From positions 601,463 through 665,462 of the forward strand of contig BCIG01000019.1 in NCBI GenBank assembly GCA_001599915.1: a stretch of 64,000 nt of DNA. The letters run 5' to 3'. The stretch's first letter is position 1. Each line of letters begins with the position of its first letter. Both the position numbers and the translations under genes were made by a program. Positions 22,235 to 36,351 of this stretch are shown in pieces. This stretch comes from Symbiotaphrina buchneri (taxonomy: Eukaryota > Ascomycota > Symbiotaphrinales > Symbiotaphrinaceae). The notes under the pieces are model-generated. The model was not told the origin of the DNA and ran no database searches. It saw nothing but the letters and a program-made list of their open reading frames with translations.

Positions 22235-23728
22235 TCACCAATTATTCCTCCCCTCCTCCGCACTCTCAATACTCCCACTCTCTCTAGGGCCATGCTCATG
22301 ATCCGCACTGTGAATCTGCACCTCAACCGTACGCACAATGCCATCCGCATCCATATCCTTACTAACAATCCGTTCCGCGCTGCCCGTGCTACGGATCTGC
22401 GTCGCCTGCCGGCGCATCGCGTTGTCCACACCCGACTTCTGCATGCTGCCGAGCGCATACCCGCCGCCGCCGCCGTGGCCGCCCGTGATACGCGCCCCGC
22501 TGCGCGCCTCGCCCGAGCGGGGAGTCTGCCCGTATCGTTGCCGCATGGAACTGCCGAGTACGGACCCGAAGTAGCGTACGACGAAGGGCTTGAGGGCGGG
22601 ACAGGAGGCGGAGATGATGGCTACGTTGACTTCGACGGCGGACCAGACGAAGCCGATGGAGTCTGGAAGGTGGGAAAGGGGTTAGTGGGGTTATGGAGTG
22701 TGGGAAGGAGTGGAGGGATACGTACAGGTCGGGTCGGTGTTGCCGGGTGCAAAGCCTTGGAAGAGTTCGACTAGGCGCACGATACCCACGACGAAGACAC
22801 TGCGCGGTGAGTTAGCTGAAATGCTTTTGTATGAGGCGGTCAAAGAGGGTACTGACAATCCTCCCAGCGACAAGATGCTAAGTACAGCGACTTTCTGGCG
22901 GACATGCATCTGCAAGTCCCAGACGATCCAAGCGGGCATGATGAGGACCAGAATATCGGTGAAGATGGTCATGCCGGCCGTGATCTCAAAGAACGGCACC
23001 TGCGCGAAACAGTGCCCGGGCTGGTTCGTGTCGTAGACGTACGAGATGGGCGTGCATTGCGCCATGTCGGCGAAGAAGATGGAGACCGCGAGACAGAGAT
23101 TGATGGCTTGGAACCCTAGGTTGACCTGCCGGAACCGACGGTTCGGGGAGAGCCGATACAGGAAGATGAGGACTGATGCTTTGACCGTGGCGAGGATGGG
23201 GTTGTAGAGGAGCTGGTTGGCGTAGACGATCTGTGGAGTTCCGGTCAGTAAACTTCTATTACTGCGAGAGATCTGCTGGCTTTACTTTGCCAGCAACCAG
23301 GGGATCGTGAGCCGGAGCGTCCCAGACATGGAGGCCGACATTCTCGTAGTCGATATCTGTTTTTGTTAGCTGCTATCAGGAGCTCTGGATTGTGAAGGCT
23401 GCTCACACAGACAGCTGGTGATGGTAAGACCAATGGAGTTAATCTATGGAACTCAGGCTTAGTCTCCGTCGCAGACAATTAATGCATCAAAATTCGCATA
23501 CCATTGCAACAAGATTAAGCCAGTCATCTGCACCGAGTCAGTCATATTCTTCGTCCCATCGACCGTGGACATAAAAGGGATCTTACCAGGTCCAATATGC
23601 CCAATGATCTTCGCCCTGGTGAAGAACCGAAGAGCGACAAATACGGCCGCGATACATGGAAACGCGAGGACAATGCCATAAGCACTCCTCTGCCTCGCAG
23701 GGGTATCTGCTCCTGTGATGCCTCCCAT
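22235..23728 (-). CDS. Fungal rhodopsin-domain (SAT4-type) integral membrane protein, seven exons
   Basis: Splicing joins 23587-23728, 23502-23527, 23407-23443, 23286-23356, 22857-23230, 22726-22799 and 22235-22662; introns are 50-63 nt, and the product is about 383 residues. The joined protein reads IVLAFPCIAAVFVALRFFTR, then the family hallmark DDWLNLVAM. ENVGLHVWDAPAHD, NQLLYNPILATVKASVLIFL, FADMAQC, the Cys-bearing loop before FFEITAGMTIFTDILVLIMP, and SAVEVNVAIISASCPALKP follow. That is seven hydrophobic segments followed by a Gly/Ser-rich cytosolic tail. This order matches the fungal rhodopsin domain family (PF20684), which lacks the retinal Lys. Some members act in pathogenesis or secondary metabolism, but the role here is unknown. 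The 26- and 37-nt exons are easy to miss. Confidence 0.9.
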
Positions 23729-26700
23729 AATCGTTCTCTAAATGAGGAGGATCGATATCATGCAAGTACTCTATAGTTGGACACGGTTGGTGTAGATCCT
23801 GATCGACCAGTACGAGGTTTCCAGATTATCATGACATTCCGATGGGCTCGTATTTGTGCATTTCCAGAAGGGAAGGCCCCGGTTCGAACTCAGGAGGAGG
23901 GGACGGAACGTTACTGTGCGACGGCCTTGAAGGAGAGTGACCTGCACAAGAACGAAACCCCTGGAAGTGGCCAACCGTGACTGTCCTGCAGTAGCCGGAT
24001 GCTTGTTACCGGCTTTTCTTGTTCTATCTGGTTGAGAAAACGTCTACTCCGCACGTGGCTGCTCTAGCTTGCTGCTTTTTAAAACACAAAGTGGCGCGCA
24101 GCTGCAGCAGGCCAAGAGGGTGACTGTTTTGTTCACAAATTGATCTCGATAACTCACCCGAGCGCAGCATAAACTTGGCTTGTTTCGCTTACAATGCGAG
24201 TCGGGAGTACCTGGGTGTTCGTACATCGAGTGTGGCAAGGCAGAAAGCAGGCTGAACCGGGCAGGCCTTCAGGCGTGTTAGGTGTGGGAGGCAGGAGCAA
24301 GGCAAGCAAGCAAGCACTGCCAAGCAGGTGTGCCGGCCGAACTCCTCCTCCGTGCCTGATCCGCCTACAGGGATCACGGAAACCTGGCAACGACGGAGTG
24401 CTTAGCACGCCGTTTGCGAGACCGACGGACCACACCAGAAGGAAAGAAGCAGGCGGACCAAGACGTTCCAGCCTTCCAGGGCCTCCAGTCACTGATGGTG
24501 CCGTTCACCCAGCAGGGTACCTTACAGCGAGCTGCAACCAACAGCGCTATATGGGGACTGCATGGCTTATGCTCCTGATTATGTTGTGTGCATTTGACAT
24601 TGATCATATTCTACCGGTACCTGCATCCTGGCTGACATCTGGGAAACTTGGCATTCCTTTTCTGACCGAGAAGGAACGACCAACGAAACAATACCACTTA
24701 AAGCCTCTGAGCCCTTTCACTGCAGTTTGGACTCAACCTTTCACTTCGGTCAGCTGCTCACTCCGGTGCTACCGAACCATCGACAAGAAATCGTTACATA
24801 ACAAAGACTACAGAATGGACGTGGAGTCTAACTAAGCTGCCGATGCGGCATTTTCAGTTTGGTATCTCACCTGGTGCAGAAGCAATAAGTGAATAGTGGC
24901 GCTCTCTAGGTTTCAAAGAAGCTTTTTCGGAAAGTGGGTGGTCTTTCCGGATTTCTAGAAGTCCTGCCCAGGAGGGTGCGGACGGATGACTCTCACCATA
25001 AGATAGCGAAGCTTACACAAAAGAGGTTATCACCCCGGAGGAATCTTAGGATAAGAAGGGCAAGTTTAAGAGAAACAGTCTTGCTAAAACAGTCAACCAC
25101 CGGACGGGTTTCGACGGCCTCGAGCACAAGCATAGTCTTGGCCGAGGAGTGTTTCGGGAGTCGGCCCGCATTCTTTGACGCAAATCAAGAAGAAAGATGT
25201 TCTGGATCGGTGATCAGCACAACCAAGAACCGAACAACCAAGCAATCAAGATAAAGAAGAAGATCATGTCTTGGAAATCATCGCTCCTATGCATGCTTAT
25301 CCTGCAATGAATTACCGGTATCGCCAAAGCGATCGGTGATCAGGCACCGTTTCAGGGGAAATGCTTCTCTCTGTGTCATTCCCCTCATCGGACATCGGAG
25401 TTGTGAATCAGGCGTTCCTCTTAGCGTCGTGGCGCAATCTGGAACCAATCGAGGATCAGTATCTCACGCCACACTTTCTTGCTGAGCAGTTTCACTAGTT
25501 CGATATCGGCTGCCCTTGGCAGTAACAGGTTCATAGGCCGGCTTTTTCACAAGGAGCAACTGGGAAAGCCTCCTACGGGCGTAGCCGGTGGTAACATAAG
25601 CACGAGGAACGGGACCAGTGAACCGCTTCATGTTTGACTGCGCTCAACCGCCCCGCAAAACGCGACTCGCTGCAATCCTGGGTCTTTTCCGCAAACTGGA
25701 GCCGGAACCCCAATTCTCCCGCTTCCACCGATTCTCCAATTTTTAAGAACAGGCTTCCGATCTACCGGGCTTCTGGAGATATGCATAAGGCGGGAAGGAA
25801 TAGGCGGGACGGGCGAGTCGGACAATCACGCTCAAGGTTCAAAGTCAAAACAAGCAAGTGGGAGCGTAGTCTGGCAGTTCCCGCTTCCGCAACCGAAGCG
25901 TTCACGCCACGAACCCTAAAAAAGGGGCTAAAAGAGGGGCTAAAGTTCTAAACACTGTTAAACAGGGCCGACCAGCAACGCTAGGATTCATTGCCGAAGA
26001 ACTACCACGGATCCAATTTCGCATCGCGGCATCGTTGCGGCAGCTGCCTGTCCTTGAGCGCAGAACTGGCAAAGAGAGTTTTCGGGGCAGTTTCCGACGG
26101 GCACACGGTCTTGCTGTTGTGCGTTGAGTTTGTGCTTGTGCAGTTACCAGCATAAGCTGCAGGTGTATCCCAATCGAGCTGGCTGCTCCGAATCCTTATC
26201 GAGGGGAAGAAGAAGCTATTTTCAGGGGCTTCGGCCGGTGGCCGCACAGCAGCGCGATACACTCAGTCCACGGATTCAGGGGCATGCAGCGGATGAGTTC
26301 AACAGTCTCCCCGTCAAGAAGTAAATCAAGCCGTCAACACAACGGGTGGAAGCAATCGTCGTGGAACTTATATAAAGCATCAGGTCGTCAGGTAAGAAAG
26401 TGAGCGGACTGGTAGATCTCTTCCCTGATCATGCCGATCAACAACAGCACGATCACCGTCGGGATGGACCGACGTGTCGTCAATCGGAGCATTATCATTT
26501 TCGTACACGGCTATCGCCCCACTCAGTGTGTATTACCCGCAACAGTTCTGGCGTTCGCCGTCCGAAACTCAGGCCTGTTCGTTCATCCGCCTCGGTTGCA
26601 TCCTTACGAATAATAATGGCAACTGCCGGCCGACGAGCAGTTAAATCTGCCAGGTACAAAGTTGATTTCCGTGTTCCTTTAATCGGAGGGGCTCGTATTC

Positions 26701-27707
26701 TGGCCCCCACTACTGCAGGGGAGTTCGATCGAACAGGCAGTTGCCAAAGACCCGCCAAAGACCCATGGGCAATCAGACCCTTGCCCGAGCTCCCCACGCG
26801 TGCCCTCGGCGATTGGTCCAGCCGTCTCGGTGCTCAAGAGCTCCCATAGCTGTCAACTGTCAAGGTCCGAATGCCGTCGCGTCCAGAACGGGGTCTTCGC
26901 AGTCTAACGAACGGTCCGCCCACGGTAAGGTGCACGCCATCTGCAGGATCTATTGATCACATTGACCAAATGGGCAATGGCCCTTGCCTGATTCATCTCG
27001 ACGCCGCGAAGCGTGTGACAAAAGGGCAGGAGGGCGGTCCATCAATTTCCCTTTCATGCTGGCGTAGAGAGCGTTCCCTCATAACATTGGCCCATGCCCA
27101 GGCTGCCTGAACGCCTTGCCACGTTTTTCCCCCTCTCCAAGACTCCATCATCAGGGTTCATCCGTCTCGGCGTCGCTGTACCTGCGTGAGCTTCCTGCCC
27201 TAACCCTAACCCTAACCCTTTGTGATTGCCTCGGTAGATCCTGTCCATTCCGGAGGTGCTGGCCAGACACCAGACCATGAAGTTAGGAGTTACATTTCTC
27301 TGCAAAGAGCCACAGACAGTTCTCGAGTTCTACATGTTCATGGGTAGCCGGCCCCTTACGTGTCCAGGCAGGCAACTTCAAGATTTCCAGTACGCATGGA
27401 CCCAGGCGGATTGCTTGTAGATCCCCTGACCCTTACTGTTGATCTCTTGATTGTCAGAACCCACTGCAGTACAGTAGTTCCAGCCAGACCCACCCCTGCT
27501 CTAGAGTCGATATATTCCTGCACTATCCCCTTGAAGTTGTTGGCAACGAATGCCTGTTCATTGCTAAGGATCTAACCCAATCTTCAGTGTCCAAAAAGCG
27601 GTCTATCTAGCCGTAACTTTAGACCTACGTTATCTGCCTACCTCTACCTCGGTCCTCGGATGCCTTTCCTCAATGCTCGTCAACCCCCATGATCCACCCC
27701 ATACCCC
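23729..27707. other. Gene-poor 4-kb region with no recognised gene
   Basis: Many short frames occur on both strands but none has a domain, splice pattern or consistent codon use. Short local duplications are seen, such as GCAAGCAAGCAAGC at about 24300 and repeated GGGGCTAAA units at about 25925-25945. A telomere-type repeat lies near its right end. It may be decayed transposon or subtelomere-derived DNA, but no transposase or reverse transcriptase motif is visible. Confidence 0.45.
27198..27219. repeat. Interstitial telomere-type repeat, (CCCTAA)3 plus CCCT
   Basis: There are three perfect CCCTAA units followed by CCCT, the C-strand of the TTAGGG telomere repeat used by most filamentous fungi. 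It lies about 500 bp from the end of the catabolic cluster, inside otherwise unremarkable DNA. Confidence 0.85.
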
Positions 27708-29365
27708 TCATAGCTTCACCGCCGAAACCATATCCCTCTCCAGCCTCTTCGTATTCAGCATCTCCGGCCTTAGCTCCCGCACATTCCGTGCCCCTATCAG
27801 CGCCATATTACTCTGTATCTCATTACGTAGGATCTGCACCAGGCGCCTGACACCTCGCTCGCCATAGCCAGCACTTAGGCTGTAGAGGAACGGCCGGCCG
27901 AGACCGACAGCTCTGGCTCCGAGGGCAAGGGCCTTGATGACGTCCGTGCCGCGACGGATGCCGCCATCAATGTAGATCTCCATGCGAGAGTTGAGAAGCT
28001 GCGGCGCGTACTTGTTGATTTCGAGGAGCGTCAGAAGCGGTGCCTGTGCGCTGTTCTTTCATGTCAGTTATGGCCCACAGTGTACTTCGATAGAGGATTT
28101 CGTACGTGTCTTGCGATCGCCCACCGTGATTTGAGAGCACAATACCCTCGACGCCATGTTCGTACGCAAGGAGAGCGTCTTCGACGGACTGAATCCCTTT
28201 GATCACGAGAGGCAACTTCGTCACACTACGCAGCCATTCCACAATGCTCCAGTCAATGAAAGGGCTGATGAGCTTGCTCGCAGCAGCGGCGATACCTTTG
28301 CCTTCCGGCGTCTCCTCCAGCTCCTCTGTATCCTCGCCCACCTTAATCAATCAGTCTTCCGCGGATCACAGAATCGTGCACAGGGCAAACTCACGAACAC
28401 TTCGGCCTGGGCCCGATCATCTCGCTCCCTCTTTCCCACGACTGGCGAATCCACCGTCAACCAGATAGCTTTGACACCACATCTCTCCACACGTTCCACA
28501 AATGCCTTACTCTTCTCTATATCGGTATTGACATACAGCTGCCAGAACACGGGCTGGCCTGGGCTTGCTCTCGCAGCCATGATCTCTTCAATTGGCATGC
28601 TCGAATTCGTGTTGACCACCTGCACCAGACCTTCCTTGCCCACGGCTGCCGCAATTGCACACTCGCCCAGCGGGTGGGCCAATTTGGCCAGTCCAGATGG
28701 TGACATATACACCGGCAGAGAGGTGGCATGCCCGAGGATGCGCGTGTGCGTATCTACAACGCCGACATTGCGTAGAATGCGCGGCCGAAGCGCAATTTTG
28801 CGGTAGGCGCGCCGGTTCGAGGATACGGTGAGCTCGTCGTCTGCACCCGACGAGTAGTAGGCCCAGGCTGCCGAGGGCAGGAAGCGTGATGCCACGGCTT
28901 CGAAGTCGTCGAGGTTGAGTAGGCTGCGAAGCGGAGGAGGGCGCTGAGGCGCCGCAGCGGATGTGGATGTTTGCTTCTCCGCGCTAGTTTTGGAGGAGGT
29001 GGTTGTATTTGGGGATGGCTCCTTTGGTTTGGGAATGCGGGATGGGTCCATAGTGCCGATCTTTGCGGCCTCTCCCAGGGTTTCGTGCACCAGCTCTGGT
29101 GGATGGTAGGTTGAGTATGTCTCCGTCGCATCCTGGCCCGCGACCTTCAGTATCAGGTTTGGACCTCCAGGGTGCTTGTCAACAAAGTCTGATGAGACAT
29201 GTCAGCTTCGGCGCACAGGACATGCTCCCCATATTCTTCGAACTGGAGAGTAGCGGGGTAGAAGCAGAACCCACTTGTAACATCCCAGACAACCCCGTCG
29301 ACGGCGACCCAGCACGACTGGCGCGTGTTGTGCTTGCCAATTTCAGCTCCTTCTACGACTGCCAT
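27708..29365 (-). CDS. Flavocytochrome b2-type FMN-dependent 2-hydroxyacid dehydrogenase (cytochrome b5 domain fused)
   Basis: Four exons (29275-29365, 28395-29188, 28106-28341, 27708-28050) give about 487 residues. The N-terminus is a cytochrome b5 domain: [14 protein letters not shown] joins across the first intron to NFVDKHPGG, with His36 a heme ligand. The FMN domain follows, with [53 protein letters not shown] (Lys about 343), LSNHGGR (His about 367, the catalytic base, and Arg about 370) and [14 protein letters not shown]. These match L-lactate dehydrogenase (cytochrome c) and L-mandelate dehydrogenase. No mitochondrial presequence precedes the b5 domain, unlike yeast CYB2, so a cytosolic or other location is likely. 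In this cluster an aromatic 2-hydroxyacid such as a mandelate is a reasonable substrate, but that is inference. Confidence 0.9.
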
Positions 29366-30014
29366 GACCCGTTCTGATCTATTGACATTTAAATGAACAT
29401 CTGTCGTTGGATTATACTGCACTTGGCCTCGGATTAATCAAGCCGCAGAAGAAGCTGTTGGACGAAACCATCCCGCTCTTTGGCCCCCACACTCCCCACG
29501 CTAGGGCACGGGCCATTGAACGTGACCCCCGTGCTAACACAATCATTAGGGGAAGCATTACAGGCAATTGTGGGAAAGCGGGATAGGCGTGCAAGCTTCG
29601 CCGCAGTTGCTCGGTACTTGAGGTTATTTGGCAGAGTCAAGTAACTAATCTACGTACGCAGCGTGCTTGAAGATCTGATGGTTTCAGAGGTGGGACGACA
29701 TCCGGATCGCGTTGTGGGTGGACTCTGCCGATCAGCTTCCACAACATAGTAGTACTGGCAACACGTTATACGGTATAGTTCTTGCATGCAATGCATTATG
29801 AGGACATGTAAACTCGGTATGTAACGCTCAAAAACTACATCGCGTCTCATCTTCCGTACAACTTCTCTCCCTGATGATCTTCCATCGTACCTGTCCACAC
29901 TCTCATCCGGTCCCCGAATGAAGTGCCCAAAATCTTCAAAATCTCCACCTTCCTCCCCCTTGCGCCTTCGGACCCCGCACTCCCGTTGCTGCGTAGTAAC
30001 TATGAGGTGGCTAG
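29366..30014. other. Intergenic, upstream of the flavocytochrome gene
   Basis: A 650-bp spacer. GGCCCCCAC lies at about 29482, a near match to the GTGGGGC motif seen upstream of other cluster genes. No coding frame is supported. Confidence 0.35.
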
Positions 30015-32008
30015 CTACTTTGCTTCCTCGGCCTGCTTGCGGTCGAAGGTGCTCATGCGGTACTTGGTCTCGCCGTCATAGACAGACAGGTTCTCTAGTG
30101 CCTCGCGGCCCTCGCGTTCGATCGTGGCGCGGATCTCAGGCGTGCGTGGCTCGATGCGGCATTTGAACGGCGTAGGGCGCATATTAAGGCCGTCGCTGCA
30201 GGCAAATTAGTCGATCCAAATCCCAAGGTAGAAGAGTTCAGCGATACTCACGTATACGAGAAGATATCCACGGGGACCTCCTTTCCATCCGGGCCAAGGG
30301 CCTTGCGGATATTGAACCCCCACAGAAGGCGGGCGATGGTGATGAAGGTGCCCTGCTCGGCGAGGCCCTGGCCGCTGCAGACGCGACGGCCCCAGCCGAA
30401 GGTCATGTAGCCACGTTCACCGGGGAAAGGCCGTGCGTCGGGCGAGCCCTTGATGAAGCGGTCTGGGTTGAAGCGGTCTGGGTCGGGGAACTCGCGCTCG
30501 TTGTGATGGATCGCCCATACGTTGCCTTGCACCCATGTGCGTGCGGGGATCAGCCAGCCCTGGGAATATGGTTAGGGTGGGTCTTTCTGGGTAGGGGAGT
30601 GCGGAAAGGGAAGAGGGCAGGATATAGGGAAGAGGGGAGGATATGGAGAGGAGAGAAAGGAATGTTCATGTAATTACTTTGTAGTAGTCGTCTTTGATAG
30701 GCGCGTGGGGTTGCCCACCGATGATGGCCACCGAGCGCCAGCGGAAGACTTCCTTCACGAGGGCCTTGGTATAGGGGAGATTCGGTTCATCATCAAAATG
30801 TGGGCTGCGATGGGGTCCAACGACACGATCGAGCTCTTCCCAAGCCCTAGGCAGGACTTCATGGAACGCACAGCACGCAAGGATAAATGTGATGAGCGTC
30901 GAGCTGGACGTGTCGGATCCGGCGCCGAATAGATTGCCGGCCAGCGACGCGATCTCCTCCGCCGTCAGGTTATACTGTGGGCCTTCGGTGAAGAGCTTCT
31001 TGCTGTACGACGCTTGTTGCGACGGCCGCTCACCTTGCGCGGCTTCCTCGGCCAACGCGTAGAAGAAGTTCCGCCCCCGCCGGTTGGCGCCCAGACCGTG
31101 CTTCCATGGAGCAATTTCGATGCCGGCAATGTAGTTGGGGACTTTAGCAAGGACTACTGGACGTTAGCTACCTGTTTCTTCAAATACAGCTCTGAGACTT
31201 GATGACGTACTAGGGAACGTCTCCATCAACATGGGAAACTTCTTCCCAGGCACGTTCAGCTCGGCCGTAAGCTGCATAACAGCAATCACCTCCCTAATAA
31301 TCGGGTCTTCGGTATCGCTTATCCTACGGCCAAACCCAATAATCGAGACGGCGCTGGCTGCATAGCGCTCGAAGTGATCGACATACTTCTCGGGCGTGAA
31401 CAGCAGGTTATACGCGATGACCTTGCTCTCGTCGTTCTGGAAGCCGCGGTAGTTACGGACCTGCTGGAGACCGACGCCCAGGTGCGTCAGCTTGCGGTGC
31501 ACCCGCCAACGGTCGCCGTAGTACATGTTGACCAGGTTGGATTGCCCCGCGCCCAGCTCGGCGAAGACCACCATGCGTGGCCGCGATGCGTAGATGGCTG
31601 CCCGCTTGTCCAGCAGCTCGTTGGCCGCCCATGCGTCGCATACCCACACGGTCGGGTGCCGTCCGATCCAGAAGGTGATCAGCGGAGCATTGTATTGTTT
31701 CGAGAGCTGTTCGAAATACAGCCATGGTTTCCGCTCCGGGAGGAGGTGGGTGTTGCCGATGATAGGTAGGGGAAGAGGACCCGGTGGCTGGTTCGATATT
31801 TCGTTAATCTTGGATCCTCGGGGATCATGACATTATCATGCGATCTTACCATCTTAAAGTGCAAGTAAAGCATGCGAGCATAGTCCACCGCTAGAATCGT
31901 CAACGCGCCCAAGGCGAGAGTGAGCAAGACGTTTCCAACGCCGACATCCTGCAGGACGCGCTGGACCTGCACGAGGGTGAAGACCTCGGCCAGACGTTCG
32001 AACAACAT
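30015..32008 (-). CDS. Cytochrome P450 monooxygenase, OrdA-like
   Basis: Five exons (31850-32008, 31211-31787, 30678-31153, 30252-30559, 30015-30195) give about 566 residues. The N-terminus has a membrane anchor (NVLLTLALGALTILAVDYA). Exon 2 opens with the proline hinge PPGPLPLPIIGNTHLLP. The I-helix oxygen-activation motif is GAGSDTSSST (Asp about 326). The K-helix reads KEVFRWRS (ExxR), and FNPDRF precedes the heme loop FGWGRRVCSGQG (Cys about 465). The protein is ER-bound and would use a P450 reductase encoded elsewhere. It resembles O-methylsterigmatocystin-oxidoreductase-like fungal P450s more than phenylacetate hydroxylases, whose heme loops differ. In the cluster it would hydroxylate or O-demethylate an aromatic substrate; this is inferred from its neighbours only. 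Confidence 0.9.
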
Positions 32009-33437
32009 ATCTGCGAGCTGTGCGATCGTGTGTGGTGTTGTGGTGTCGACAGTGCACGATGTATCTGTTGTCTCGAATGATCCAACGCTTTTCTACTGAG
32101 CGCACACAGAGAAGCGGGAGAGCCAAGCGGTGTATCCCTGAAGTATATCAACTGTGGTCAAATCCGCGCGGAGCGAGGTGAGCTGGGCTATCCGGGCGGG
32201 CCAAGCGTTGGATTGCTGACGCTGCTGACCAAAGCGTCCTAGAACTACTCCATATCTCTCCCCTCACCATAATATAATGTAATGTGGGGCTTGTCTTAGT
32301 CTCAGGCATTGGCCGCCTATTGCTCAATTGCTGACCACCGGATCCTCGGCATTGCATTGGCCGGCTTTCTGGCGGAAAATCGCCAACGACTTTCACCGGT
32401 GCTGTGTAACTTGGCTTTGCTTGAGATGGGATGGTCAGGCCGGTCTGCTTTTGCTGGGCAAGTCCCCCGCATGGATGTGGGTCCGGCGCTTTTTGCGGAG
32501 TCTTCGGCAGAACGTGGAGAAAGTGATAGGCGGAGTCGGCAGTTAGTGGGGGTCTCCGTCGTCCTGATTCCAGAGGACTTGGCAGACGCTCTTTGCCAAC
32601 CAGAACCTGCCAGAAACTGACCGCACTTGACGAGAACGGCAGATGCCCCACAGGTACTTGAAGAAGAAGTACATGCAGCCTAGTGGCCTACCTCGTTTAC
32701 ATCATTGCCCAGGTGCAAGATTGAGATTCATGCCGGCAGTGAGATGGGATCGGGATCGAAAATAGACCGATAGCGTCAGTCAAGAAGTCGTCACCTGGGC
32801 CAGTAGGATGGATTGTCTGCTCATTTGGCAAATCCGTCACTGGCTGTGAAATCCCAACGTGATCAGGAGACGGGCTTCGATGTCTGTCGGCCGATATGGC
32901 CCCTCAGCACCATGCTAGATAATTTGTCAACCTTGCCAACAAGGATGAATATGGCATTCTAGATCTTGAAGTGGACGGGCTTTGATGGAGCACGGTCCAG
33001 CAACTGATCGTGCTGTCATCCCTGCTCGTCTCGTGGCTTACGGGCTGCTGCATGCCATGCGCTATCATTATCATTCCAATTTTGGCAGAATTGTGCATAA
33101 AGACGGCAAGTATAGACGACATCAAGGAAGAGCGTGAAACTATGTAGCAGACAGCAGATAGAAGGTCTGTTAGACACAACCATAGGAATAATTGTGATAG
33201 AAGGTTGTTAGCACCTTTCATCATATTTTCCGGGTTGGCTATTATCGGTGCAAATCAAAGGAGATGGCAACTTGCTACATGCCGCAGGAGTGCATTTCAA
33301 GGATGGAATAAACAGTGTATCCTCAGTAACAGAGCGTTCACATGTCTTTTTGCAGAGAAGGCTAGATATATCTATCACCTGACGCCCGACAGCAAAGCAC
33401 GCACACAGCAACTCTCACATGGCCGACCCAAACCCCT
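32009..33437. other. Intergenic, 1.4 kb, upstream of the P450 gene
   Basis: No coding frame is supported. It holds the P450 upstream region and the 3' flank of the flavoprotein oxidase gene. Confidence 0.4.
32284..32290 (+). promoter_or_regulatory. GTGGGGC motif upstream of the P450 gene
   Basis: GTGGGGC lies about 275 bp upstream of the P450 start codon. It matches the CreA carbon-catabolite repressor consensus SYGGRG. Confidence 0.35.
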
Positions 33438-35524
<2,087 letters not shown>

Positions 35525-35792
35525 GGCGCTCTCTATTCTGATGTTTAGGGGGTTGGTCTATGGGGATAGAGATGTGAAGGCGAAGGGGAATTGCTAGGTC
35601 GGATTTACATTTTACGAGGGACGGCGTTACGAGGTGTAGTGCATCTTTGGGCATTTCCCGGCGCTGGCAGCTACGCACACAGGTCGGAGGCGGAGAAAAG
35701 AGTATTTCCGGGCTGGGATAGAGCCAACCAGTCAGAGCATCCCTAAGTCATTTTCCAAGAAAGCGGGTAAGGGAAACGAATTGATGGGGCCA

Positions 35793-35799
35793 GCCCCAC
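35793..35799 (-). promoter_or_regulatory. GTGGGGC motif, VAO-type gene side
   Basis: GCCCCAC on the plus strand, about 270 bp upstream of the oxidase start codon. It fits the CreA consensus SYGGRG. Confidence 0.35.
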
Positions 35800-36051
35800 A
35801 CCGTCTCAGCTTCGCCGCGGGCACTTCATCTTTTGCTGGGGGCATAGGACTGTCCGGCGGGCCTGGAATCTCCACCTGGGGAAGCGTGGAGTGAAAGGGT
35901 GGGTATTTCCCGCCATGGCCTCCGACGCTCTGCAACGTAGTCTGGAGACTGCGCGGGGTAATTGTGGGAACACGCCGAGGCGCCGAATGCCAAGAGTCAG
36001 CGCGGACCCGTGGGCGTAGGTCAGTCAGGTGGAGCAAGTTGTCGCACGGCA

Positions 36052-36058
36052 GCCCCAC
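36052..36058 (-). promoter_or_regulatory. GTGGGGC motif, FAD-monooxygenase side
   Basis: GCCCCAC on the plus strand, about 295 bp upstream of the monooxygenase start codon. Confidence 0.35.
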
Positions 36059-36351
36059 AGCGAATTTGGCGTGGGTACGTGCAGAGGAGGGGTTGGGGGA
36101 GAGAAGAAAAAAGGGTTTCGGGCGTGATTGGCTACGACACCATCGAAGATCCCAGCTCTCCAACTTCAGCTCCATCTTCATTTGCGACGTCAGGAGTAAC
36201 ATCAGTGTACGGGCTATTAGTTACTCAGTCATAGCAGGGACCTGGGGACCATCGTTCCTGCGATTGATTGCTGAAGCTCAAGATTCTCCGTTCCTCTCGT
36301 GCCTACCTTACTCACCTTCCCATCCTCACGCCCCCACCACACGCGATAGCC

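Larger units (their letters stand above)
35525..36351. promoter_or_regulatory. Divergent promoter region between the VAO-type and FAD-monooxygenase genes
   Basis: The two genes are transcribed away from each other across 830 bp. The region contains inverted GTGGGGC motifs (35793-35799 and 36052-36058, both on the minus strand). Shared control of the pair is plausible. Confidence 0.45.

Noticed and set aside
23868-23905. tRNA-like B-box sequence GGTTCGAACTC
   Set aside because: No matching A-box, anticodon arm or acceptor stem could be paired around it.
24154-26849. Several 100-200 codon frames in the gene-poor region
   Set aside because: No recognisable domain, no splice consistency and no reverse transcriptase or transposase motif in any frame.
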